Origin: Oscillospiraceae bacterium
GTDB taxonomy: Bacteria; Bacillota; Clostridia; Oscillospirales; CAG-272
Assembly (NCBI GenBank): GCA_009779295.1
Contig: WREN01000017.1
Location: forward strand, 1 to 16,004
Direction of reading: 5' to 3'
DNA: 16,004 nt
The notes under the pieces are model-generated. The model searched no databases. It was not told the origin of the DNA and saw nothing but the letters and a program-made list of their open reading frames with translations. Both the position numbers and the translations under genes were made by a program. Positions 1-6,760 of this stretch are shown here, in pieces; within the stretch, counting starts at the first letter, position 1; each line of letters begins with the position of its first letter.

Positions 1-942
1 ATCATCGACGAAACTTCGATGGTCGATATAATGCTGATGGCGGCTCTCTTGAAAGCAATCAAACCGGGTGCGCGGCTGATACTGATAGGCGACGCAGACC
101 AGCTTCCGCCGGTCGGAGCGGGGAACGTGCTCAACGATATAATCGCGAGCGACAGATTTAATATAATCAAACTCAAGGAGATTTTCAGGCAGGCGGAAAA
201 AAGTCTGATCATCACGAACGCGCACGCCATAAACAACGGGAAATATCCGAATTTATCGGTGAAGGACAATGATTTCTTCTTCATCCAGCGCGACGACGAT
301 TCCGAAATCGCCAATACGATAGTCGATTTATGCCAGAACAGGCTGCCGAAAAAATACGGTAAAGAAGTTAAAAACTCCATACAGGTTATCACTCCGTCGC
401 GCAAAGGTTCGGCGGGAACGGAAGCGTTGAATATCTTGCTGCAGAAATCGTTGAACCCGCCCGGTCCCAAAAAGAAAGAGAAGAAGTCGAGGGATATTAT
501 TTTCCGTGAAGGCGATAAAATTATGCAAATAAAAAACAACTATGACATCGAATGGGAAAAAGACGGCAAATCCAACATGGGGATTTTCAACGGGGATATA
601 GGCTTCATCGAAAGCATCAATACTGTTGAGGAAAGCATGATATTGAATTTTGAAGATCGAATAGCGATTTACGACTTTTCTATGCTCGACGAACTCGAAC
701 ACGCTTACGCCATCACCGTTCACAAGAGTCAGGGAAGCGAATATCCCGTTGTGGTTCTGCCGGTTTTCTGGTATACGCCGAAACTTTTGACGCGCAATCT
801 GCTATACACCGCTGTTACGCGCGCGCAAAACATGGTTGTAATCGTCGGGCAGCCCGACGTTGTCAACCGCATGGTCGATAACAACCGACAAATCAAACGT
901 TATACGGGCTTGGAATATTTCCTATCCTCATTCGATGACTGA
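1..942 (+). CDS. recD2: RecD2-type (RecD/TraA family) DNA helicase, C-terminal part
   Basis: The frame is open from base 1, so the gene starts upstream and only its last 313 residues are present. They hold the second half of a superfamily 1B helicase. Seen motifs: a Walker B segment IIDETSM at residues 1-7, motif III GDADQLPPVG at about 30-39, an IFRQ segment (motif IV-like), motif V VHKSQGSE at about 240-247, and motif VI LYTAVTRAQ at about 268-276. This order matches RecD2, the stand-alone 5'-3' helicase of Firmicutes that lacks RecBC partners and acts in DNA repair and fork processing. The N-terminal helix-hairpin-helix part and Walker A lie outside the window. The TGA stop at 940-942 overlaps or abuts the next gene, which suggests one transcript. 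The family is clear; RecD2 rather than a conjugative TraA relative is inferred from the comFC neighbour. Confidence 0.93.
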   Translation: MIDETSMVDIMLMAALLKAIKPGARLILIGDADQLPPVGAGNVLNDIIASDRFNIIKLKEIFRQAEKSLIITNAHAINNGKYPNLSVKDNDFFFIQRDDDSEIANTIVDLCQNRLPKKYGKEVKNSIQVITPSRKGSAGTEALNILLQKSLNPPGPKKKEKKSRDIIFREGDKIMQIKNNYDIEWEKDGKSNMGIFNGDIGFIESINTVEESMILNFEDRIAIYDFSMLDELEHAYAITVHKSQGSEYPVVVLPVFWYTPKLLTRNLLYTAVTRAQNMVVIVGQPDVVNRMVDNNRQIKRYTGLEYFLSSFDD

Positions 943-943
943 T

Positions 944-1576
944 ATGAACATACTTGATTTAATATATCCGCCGAAGTGCGTGCATTGCGGGAGTATACTG
1001 CGGGAGAAAGAAATAGAACCTCTATGCGATGGTATATGTTTTCCGAAGTGGGTATTTGAGAAGTTTGGAATTAATGACAATTATCTCGCGTACTATGACA
1101 AAAATGCAAACAGCGTTGCGCGGTCGATGGTGTTGAAAGCGAAAAATTCTTATAACAGCAGATTATACAGATACCTCGCCGATGAAATGGCAGAATTGAT
1201 TGCAAGCAGGATGAGGGTTTATAATGACACGGTAATCGTAAACGTACCGCGCTCGAAAAAGAAAAAACGCGAGACGGGCATCGACCAAGCCGAGCGTTTA
1301 TCGAAATTGATTGCGAAGAAGTTGAAAATCCAATACGCGAACGTTTTGATTCACAAGGGCAATACCCAGCAAAAACTTTTAAACGCGCAGGAGAGAATTG
1401 AGAATGTTGAGAACGCGTATGAAATTAAAAATAACGTCACCGGTAAAAACATAATTCTGTTTGACGATGTAATAACAACGGGCGCAACTATTAACAAATG
1501 CAGGGAACTATTATTACACTTCGGAGCGAAAGATGTAACGATTTTTTCAATATGCAGAACGAAAGGGGAATATTAA
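944..1576 (+). CDS. comFC: ComFC-like amidophosphoribosyltransferase-family protein
   Basis: A 210-residue protein of the ComF/GntX family, best known for a role in DNA uptake during competence; its enzymatic substrate is not settled. The N-terminus has a small Cys cluster (C12, C15, C28, C32) in the place of the usual ComFC zinc finger, here with a CxxxC second half instead of CxxC. The C-terminal half is a type I phosphoribosyltransferase fold with the PRPP loop DDVITTGAT at about 174-182. I chose the ATG at 944 because the protein then begins MNILDLIYPPKC, the usual family start. An ATG at 935 and a TTG at 860 are in the same frame but run back into the helicase gene. No clear Shine-Dalgarno is visible, so translation probably couples to the helicase stop one base upstream. 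Its own TAA directly touches the next ATG. Confidence 0.88.
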   Translation: MNILDLIYPPKCVHCGSILREKEIEPLCDGICFPKWVFEKFGINDNYLAYYDKNANSVARSMVLKAKNSYNSRLYRYLADEMAELIASRMRVYNDTVIVNVPRSKKKKRETGIDQAERLSKLIAKKLKIQYANVLIHKGNTQQKLLNAQERIENVENAYEIKNNVTGKNIILFDDVITTGATINKCRELLLHFGAKDVTIFSICRTKGEY

Positions 1577-3013
1577 ATGAAATTCAAATTATTAGTTTTA
1601 TTATTGTTTATTTTAGTATTAATTTCATGCGGACAGAGTGAAAACATACAAAAAGGAGATATAACAACTACAAACTCAACCGATACCCAAACTGATGCGG
1701 TTGTTAATCTTCAGCCGGAAATCAAAAATTTCGGCGGATATGATTTCAGGTTTCATTCGGCGGTCAATGACGATAACAGATTATTTGTTGTAGAGGAAAT
1801 GAACGGCGATACCATCAACGACGCCGTTTATTTGAGGAACAGAGCCGTTGAGGAGAAGTACAATATTTCCATATCGGTCGTTAAATTGGCGGACACGGCA
1901 TCGCAGGTAAGCGCGGTTTCCAAAAACGTGCAGGCCGACGACGATTTCGGCGATATAGCGATGATACGGTTGCACAGCTTTTTCACTTTAGCGCAGGAAG
2001 GATATTTTTACAACTGGTATGATTATGACGAAGTCCGGCTCGATAAACCGTGGTGGGATCAGCGTATAAGCGATGATTTGAAAATTAAAAACAAACTGTA
2101 CACAATTAACGGCGATTTTACAACGCTTGACAAACTTGGTACGATGGTCGTCATGTATAACAAGAAGTTATACACGGATTATGAATTCGAAAATATTTAT
2201 AATATTGTTACCGAAGGCAGATGGATTTTTGACAGATTCTGGAAGATGGTCGTCACGACCAGCAAGGATTTGAACGGTGACGGGAAAATGGATAAAGACG
2301 ACCAGTTCGGAATCCTTACGGAATATTCGTCGTTATATTATTTTTATTCCGGCGGAGGATACAGGTCAATTCAATTAAAAGCTGACGGCAGTTACGAAAT
2401 TGCAATCGGTACGGAGAAAGCAGTCAATATTATTGAGAAGATTTTGGTATTAGGAACGGAAAAAGATAAATATTCATTGATCGCCGACGACGGAAAAGTT
2501 CCGGGTATATATGATACGTCAAAAGGTATGTTCAGAAGCGATCAGGGATTATTTTTAGCAGGGACATTCAACGCCGTAACAACGTTCAGAGATATGCAGA
2601 GTGATTACAGCGTCCTGCCGATACCGAAATACGACGAAATCCAAAAAGAATATTACTGCCTTGTGACATGGAACGACCAACCCGCCGCAATGCCGATCAC
2701 AATAAAAGACCCGAACAGAACGGCTTTGATAATGGAAGCTATAGGATATGAATCGGGTTCGGGCATGAGGGAAGCGTTCTATGATACGTTTTTAGTCGGC
2801 AAACTTATACGCGACGAAGAAACGGTCGGGATGCTGGATTTGATTTTCGCGTCAAAAACTTACGATTTGGATTGGTACGCGGGTATCAGCGGATTATTGA
2901 CGATTTTAAATAATATCGGCAAGTCGGGGAACAATAATTTCGTGTCCGAATACGCGAAAATCGAATTGCAGGCGCAGGCAAAACTCGAAGCGTTTTTGAA
3001 TGATTTCAAATGA
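1577..3013 (+). CDS. Extracellular solute-binding lipoprotein, paralog 1
   Basis: A 478-residue secreted lipoprotein. A hydrophobic signal peptide ends in the lipobox LISC with C18 as the lipidation site, followed by a Thr/Asn-rich linker to about residue 48. The rest resembles ABC-type solute-binding proteins of the family 1 (sugar-binding) kind from Clostridia. Signature stretches shared with the two other copies here are NGDTINDAVYLRNRAVEEKYNI (about 76-97), PWWDQ (158-162) and a dockerin-like Ca2+ loop DxNxDGxxDxxD at 231-242. The ATG follows the comFC stop with no gap, and a GAAAGGGG ribosome site lies inside the end of comFC. It would capture a ligand, probably a sugar or glycan fragment, at the outer membrane face for an ABC importer. 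The ligand cannot be read from sequence, and no permease gene lies nearby. Confidence 0.85.
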   Translation: MKFKLLVLLLFILVLISCGQSENIQKGDITTTNSTDTQTDAVVNLQPEIKNFGGYDFRFHSAVNDDNRLFVVEEMNGDTINDAVYLRNRAVEEKYNISISVVKLADTASQVSAVSKNVQADDDFGDIAMIRLHSFFTLAQEGYFYNWYDYDEVRLDKPWWDQRISDDLKIKNKLYTINGDFTTLDKLGTMVVMYNKKLYTDYEFENIYNIVTEGRWIFDRFWKMVVTTSKDLNGDGKMDKDDQFGILTEYSSLYYFYSGGGYRSIQLKADGSYEIAIGTEKAVNIIEKILVLGTEKDKYSLIADDGKVPGIYDTSKGMFRSDQGLFLAGTFNAVTTFRDMQSDYSVLPIPKYDEIQKEYYCLVTWNDQPAAMPITIKDPNRTALIMEAIGYESGSGMREAFYDTFLVGKLIRDEETVGMLDLIFASKTYDLDWYAGISGLLTILNNIGKSGNNNFVSEYAKIELQAQAKLEAFLNDFK

Positions 3014-3027
3014 TCGAAGGTGGAAAT

Positions 3028-4356
3028 ATGAAAATAATTTCTTTAATACTGTTATTATTAATAATAACGTTTACAATTCTTTCGTGCGCAAATTCCGACA
3101 GCCCGAATAATCCGACTAAAAACGGTGATGAAACCGCGAATGAAACAACCGATACAGTGGTCGATCAAGCGCCGGAAAAGAAAGATTTCGCAGGTTATGA
3201 CTTTAGGTTTATGGCAATTGAAAACAAAGAAGCCAGATTATATGTTTCCGACGAATTGACCGGAGACACAATAAACGATGCTGTTTATATACGCAACCGC
3301 GCTGTTGAAGATAAGTATAACATAACAATTTCACTGGTTTTATATGAAGGTAACAATGCCGGATTAGTTTCTGCCGTTACTAAAAACGTTCAGGCTGATA
3401 TTGATACGGGAGATATCGCTTTGATTCAGGCACACAGCTTATTTCCGGTAGCGCAGCAAGGATTCTTACATAATTGGTTCGATTACGATGAAGTCAGGCT
3501 TGAAAAACCTTGGTGGGACCAGCGCATTAACAAAGAACTTGAAATAAAAAATAAACTGTATACAATAATCGGTGAATTTACAACAAGCGCCAGTTTAGGT
3601 ACGATGGTAGTATTTTACAATAAAAAATTGGCAAATGATTACGGACATGATAATATTTACAATTCGGTAATAGACGGCAAATGGACGTTCGACAGCTTTT
3701 GGAACATGGTTGTGAACACGAAAGAGGATTTGAACGGCGACGGCAAAATGGATCAGAACGATCTGTGGGGATTGCTGACAGAGTATTCCGCGCTGTATTA
3801 TTTCTATAACGGAAGCGGTTACAGGTCGATCCAGCCGAAAGGGAACAATGAATATGTTTTAACTATCGGTACGGAAAAAGCATACAGTATAGTCGAAAAG
3901 ATTTTAGTCATAGGAACGGAGAAAAATTACAGCCTAATAGCCGACGACGGAAAATTAGCGGGTTCATATGATACGACGAACGGGATGTTTATAGCCGACC
4001 AAGGATTATTTTACGCGGGAGCTTTTAATGATATTACGAGATACAGGGTCATGCAAAGCGATTACGGAGTTTTGCCGATACCGAAATATGAAGAACCTCA
4101 GGACAGTTATTATTGTCTCGTAACATGGGGCGTACAGCCCGCGACTATGCCGATATCCGTAACCGATCCAAACCGCACGGCGTTAATTCTGGAAGCTCTC
4201 GCGTATGAATCGAGTTTAGGTTTGAAGGATGCGTTTTATGAAGTATTTCTCGTTGATAAATTGGCGCGCGATAATGAAACGAAAACAATGTTCGATATAA
4301 TTTTGCTTCAAAAACATTCGACCTTGACTGGTACGCAGGAATCAGCGGATTCTTAA
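3028..4356 (+). CDS. Extracellular solute-binding lipoprotein, paralog 2, C-terminus frameshifted
   Basis: As read, a 442-residue lipoprotein closely related to paralog 1 over nearly its full length: TGDTINDAVYIRNRAVEDKYNI, PWWDQ and a DxNxDGxxDxxD loop at about 234-245 all recur. The lipobox is ILSC with C20. The start is the ATG at 3028, seven residues into the longer frame that opens at 3010, because an AAGGTGG ribosome site sits five bases before it and the protein then begins with a normal signal peptide. After MFDI the frame leaves the family sequence and ends at 4356. The missing tail is intact one frame over (next entry). One extra T in the T4 run at 4301-4304 would restore a protein of about 480 residues, matching the 478 of paralog 1. 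This is either a real recent mutation or a homopolymer error in the sequence. Confidence 0.82.
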   Translation: MKIISLILLLLIITFTILSCANSDSPNNPTKNGDETANETTDTVVDQAPEKKDFAGYDFRFMAIENKEARLYVSDELTGDTINDAVYIRNRAVEDKYNITISLVLYEGNNAGLVSAVTKNVQADIDTGDIALIQAHSLFPVAQQGFLHNWFDYDEVRLEKPWWDQRINKELEIKNKLYTIIGEFTTSASLGTMVVFYNKKLANDYGHDNIYNSVIDGKWTFDSFWNMVVNTKEDLNGDGKMDQNDLWGLLTEYSALYYFYNGSGYRSIQPKGNNEYVLTIGTEKAYSIVEKILVIGTEKNYSLIADDGKLAGSYDTTNGMFIADQGLFYAGAFNDITRYRVMQSDYGVLPIPKYEEPQDSYYCLVTWGVQPATMPISVTDPNRTALILEALAYESSLGLKDAFYEVFLVDKLARDNETKTMFDIILLQKHSTLTGTQESADS

Positions 4357-4469
4357 AGATATTAAATACAATCGGTCAGACAGGTAATAACAATTTCGCG
4401 TCCGAAAACGCAAAAATAGAAATTCAGGCACAGGCAAAACTTGATGAGTTTTTATCAAAATTTAATTAA
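4305..4469 (+). pseudogene. Out-of-frame C-terminal tail of paralog 2
   Basis: Read from 4305, the sequence continues as ASKTFDLDWYAGISGF and ends AKLDEFLSKFN with a TAA at 4467-4469. This lines up with the end of paralog 1 (ASKTYDLDWYAGISGL to AKLEAFLNDFK). There is no start codon or ribosome site of its own, so it is the displaced end of the gene before it. The close match shows that the frame was lost recently or only in this assembly. Confidence 0.85.
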
Positions 4470-4494
4470 AGTTATAAATTTGCGCAGTTAAATA

Positions 4495-4524
4495 AAAAAT
4501 GCCTGATTTGTATCCGGCATTTTT
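4495..4524. terminator. Bidirectional intrinsic terminator between convergent genes
   Basis: A perfect 9-bp stem, AAAAATGCC at 4495-4503 and GGCATTTTT at 4516-4524, with a 12-nt loop. The A run on one side and T run on the other give a U tract on either strand. It lies between the solute-binding protein genes (+) and the oxidoreductase gene (-), whose stop is at 4558, and so can end both transcripts. Confidence 0.85.
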
Positions 4525-4557
4525 AACATGTTTAAACGCGTATCAAACGTTCGTAAT

Positions 4558-5811
4558 CTATTTCCTGTAACTCTTGTAACTCTTCAATTCCGCGCCGAGC
4601 AATTCCGTCACGTCAACAACTTTGCCGGTTTTAATCGATTCATTCGCGGCTGCCCCAATCATTACGGCGGCTGCGCCGTCAACCGAATCCGCTTGCTGTT
4701 TGAACGGATCGCCGTCGGTTCTGCCGAACATAATATCGTTAAGCAAGCGAATATCTCCGCCGCCGTGAACGCCGGGAGTCGGCGGCGTTTCGATCACTTC
4801 AAGTTTGCCGTCAAGCGAATAATATTTAATCACTTCGCTTGAATCGCGGCTGTCGCCTGTGGCGGTATGACCGATTTCCAACCGTCCGGCGGAACCGTTC
4901 AGCGTCATGCGCCAGCCTTCATATGACGCGGCGGCGTTTAAAGTATACGACAGCGATACGTTATTTTCGTATTGAACGGCTAAATTCACGGTATCGTATG
5001 CGTCGATTTTTTCATTGAAAACGCAGCCGTCATATATATAACCGTCGTATTTTTCGTTGTCAAAATAGAATTCTGTAATAAATTCATAATTAGTCATATC
5101 ACTGTAAAATTCACATTCGGTTTTATGTTCGCATGAACGGCAGGATTTTCCGCGGAACTTGCCGTTTTTACCATATTTGCTGACTTTTCCGAATCCAAAC
5201 ACCTTTGAGGGCAGTGAATCAATAAACCAGTTGGCGCAGTCGAAGTGATGCGATGATTTCGTCAATAACAATCCTCCGCTGTTAGCCATAATACCGTGCC
5301 AGCGGCGGTAATAACTTGTTCCGTGGCCGTTGTACACCAAATTCCATTCAAAATTGACGTTATAAATATCGCCGATTTTGCCTTCGGTAATCAGTTTTTT
5401 AATATTGAGTATGTAAGGCATATAACGCATGTTATGAGTAACGATAATGCGTTTGCCGGAGTTCTTTTCAGCCTCCAGCATAGCATAAGCTTGTCCGGAG
5501 GTTATGCACATAGGCTTTTCCGTGATAACATCGTAACCGGCCGTTAGCGACCTGACTGCGTATTCGCTGTGGAAAGCGTCCATTGTAGTTACGATAACCG
5601 CTTCGGGTTTTTCGGTTTTCAGCATTTCATCGAAATCCTCATAAATCTTCACGCCGGTCTTATCGCTTACATATCTTGACCGCCCGATATTAATATCATA
5701 GATTCCGCAAAGCTCAGCGTTTTCTTTAAATTGCTCGCCGGCTATATTCGCCGCGTACATGTAATAACCGCGGCTGCTTGCGCCCGCGATACAATAACGT
5801 TTTTTACTCAT
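4558..5811 (-). CDS. Gfo/Idh/MocA-family NAD(P)-dependent oxidoreductase
   Basis: A 417-residue enzyme with an N-terminal Rossmann fold (CIAGASSRG at about 7-15), the family hallmark EKPM at about 98-101, and a C-terminal dehydrogenase domain with SSHHFDCANW (about 186-195) in the catalytic region. Members oxidise or reduce sugars, inositols and related polyols with NAD(P). A Cys motif, CxxCx5C at about 224-233, sits in an insertion seen in other family members and may bind a metal. Two ATGs compete. The outer one (5823) touches its AAAGGA site with no spacing, while the inner one (5811) has 12 bases and gives MSKKRYCIAG, so I prefer 5811. The gene ends with TAG. It lies just downstream of the - strand lipoprotein gene and probably shares its mRNA. 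The substrate is unknown; the glycosidase next door suggests a sugar role. Confidence 0.9.
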   Translation of the reverse strand: MSKKRYCIAGASSRGYYMYAANIAGEQFKENAELCGIYDINIGRSRYVSDKTGVKIYEDFDEMLKTEKPEAVIVTTMDAFHSEYAVRSLTAGYDVITEKPMCITSGQAYAMLEAEKNSGKRIIVTHNMRYMPYILNIKKLITEGKIGDIYNVNFEWNLVYNGHGTSYYRRWHGIMANSGGLLLTKSSHHFDCANWFIDSLPSKVFGFGKVSKYGKNGKFRGKSCRSCEHKTECEFYSDMTNYEFITEFYFDNEKYDGYIYDGCVFNEKIDAYDTVNLAVQYENNVSLSYTLNAAASYEGWRMTLNGSAGRLEIGHTATGDSRDSSEVIKYYSLDGKLEVIETPPTPGVHGGGDIRLLNDIMFGRTDGDPFKQQADSVDGAAAVMIGAAANESIKTGKVVDVTELLGAELKSYKSYRK

Positions 5812-5838
5812 ATCTAAAATCATTCCTTTATTAAATTT

Positions 5839-6594
5839 TTACTCGTCTTTATCAATCGTTATTATAGGTTTAAACGGATTCTCCGGAAGTTCCGGCGCCA
5901 ACGGGTCAATTTGCTTGACATAATTTTCAACATAATTTTCATTCGCGGCTTGATCGAGAACAATAGAACCCGAAACTTCAAGCCAGCCGATCGAATAGCC
6001 GCCGTATGTACCGCCGAAATAATATGACGCGGCAATGTCAACTGTTGACATTATATCGGCGGGGCTGTATACTTCGCTGGTATTGCTGTATATTAAAATT
6101 GATGAAAAAGAATTTACGTCGTGGTCAATGGCGCTGGCTGCGAAAATAATTTCATTCCCGTTTATAGTGAATTTACAGTCTGAGCGCGAGCTGATTTTAA
6201 TACCGTAACAATCAATAAAAACGTCTGTATTTATTACGGCATACTCATCTTCAATACTTTGCGTGACGTTCCATTCAATATGAAGTTTTATTAAATTTCT
6301 TGAATCGGACAAAATCGTCCCTGAAACAGACAAATCTTTTCCCGGATATGTAAAAGTAATTATTTCTTCTTCAGGATTGTTATCATCATCTTCTATCGGT
6401 TCCAAGGTCGGAACAGTTACATCTGTATCAGGCGTAATATGGGTATTTGGCTCACCGTCGGGGAGCTTATCAATATCTTCCGTGTCACCGTCGGGCGGTA
6501 TGACCCTGAATATTCCGCATGAACATGTAGTAATGATTAAAAATCCTGAGATTATAATAATTAAAAAAACTTTCATATGATTATAATTTTTCAT
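5839..6594 (-). CDS. Hypothetical lipoprotein
   Basis: About 251 residues and not recognised as a named family. It has a signal peptide with a long Ile/Leu/Phe core, then TTCSCG, where C24 or C26 could be lipidated. A Pro/Asp/Glu/Thr-rich linker of about 45 residues follows (PPDGDTED, LPDGEPNTH, several DD and EE pairs), as in surface tethers. The rest, about 85-251, looks like a mostly beta, soluble domain without Cys. The start at 6594 is chosen over the ATG at 6606 because GAGTG lies five bases before it, while the outer ATG almost touches its AAGAGA. It is first in a two-gene unit with the oxidoreductase and is divergent from the glycosidase gene. A cell-surface role is inferred from the signal; the function is unknown. 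Confidence 0.72.
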   Translation of the reverse strand: MKNYNHMKVFLIIIISGFLIITTCSCGIFRVIPPDGDTEDIDKLPDGEPNTHITPDTDVTVPTLEPIEDDDNNPEEEIITFTYPGKDLSVSGTILSDSRNLIKLHIEWNVTQSIEDEYAVINTDVFIDCYGIKISSRSDCKFTINGNEIIFAASAIDHDVNSFSSILIYSNTSEVYSPADIMSTVDIAASYYFGGTYGGYSIGWLEVSGSIVLDQAANENYVENYVKQIDPLAPELPENPFKPIITIDKDE

Positions 6595-6621
6595 AATTTC
6601 ACTCATTCTCTTAAAATAATA

Positions 6622-6643
6622 CTTTAATTATAGCTTATTAAAG
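6622..6643. promoter_or_regulatory. -10 box of the - strand unit inside a 7-bp inverted repeat
   Basis: On the - strand, TATAAT occurs at 6632-6627, about 20-30 bases before the lipoprotein start. The best -35-like match, TTTACA, is 20 bases upstream, longer than ideal. The box lies in CTTTAAT (6622-6628), 8 bases, ATTAAAG (6637-6643), a perfect inverted repeat that could be an operator. The sequence is very AT-rich, so chance is possible. Confidence 0.4.
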
Positions 6644-6684
6644 AAACATGTATGTAAATAATTTGTGAATTTTATAGAAATACA

Positions 6685-6713
6685 TTGTTTTGTGCCGATG
6701 ATAATAGTAAAAT
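6685..6713 (+). promoter_or_regulatory. Weak candidate promoter of the glycosidase gene
   Basis: TTGTTT at 6685-6690 and TAAAAT at 6708-6713 are 17 bases apart, a plausible but poor sigma-A promoter about 40 bases upstream of the GH127-like start. It is the best pair I found in the divergent gap. A weak match would fit a gene that needs an activator. Confidence 0.35.
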
Positions 6714-6760
6714 TATTAAAATAACAAAAATAATATTAGGAGTTAAATTATAAATTATAA

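Noticed and set aside
328..723. 131-codon open frame on the - strand inside the helicase gene
   Set aside because: It lies opposite conserved helicase motifs, has no ribosome site, and its translation is Phe/Arg-rich as expected of an antisense shadow.
3010..3027. ATGA-overlapping start for paralog 2
   Set aside because: It would add MIEGGN before the signal peptide; the AAGGTGG site is placed for the ATG at 3028.
4301..4316. Programmed -1 frameshift in paralog 2
   Set aside because: No heptamer of the form X XXY YYZ is in the right phase and no stimulatory stem is evident; one lost T is simpler.
4528..4842. 104-codon + strand frame after the terminator
   Set aside because: It overlaps the end of the well-supported oxidoreductase gene on the other strand and starts inside the terminator region without a ribosome site.
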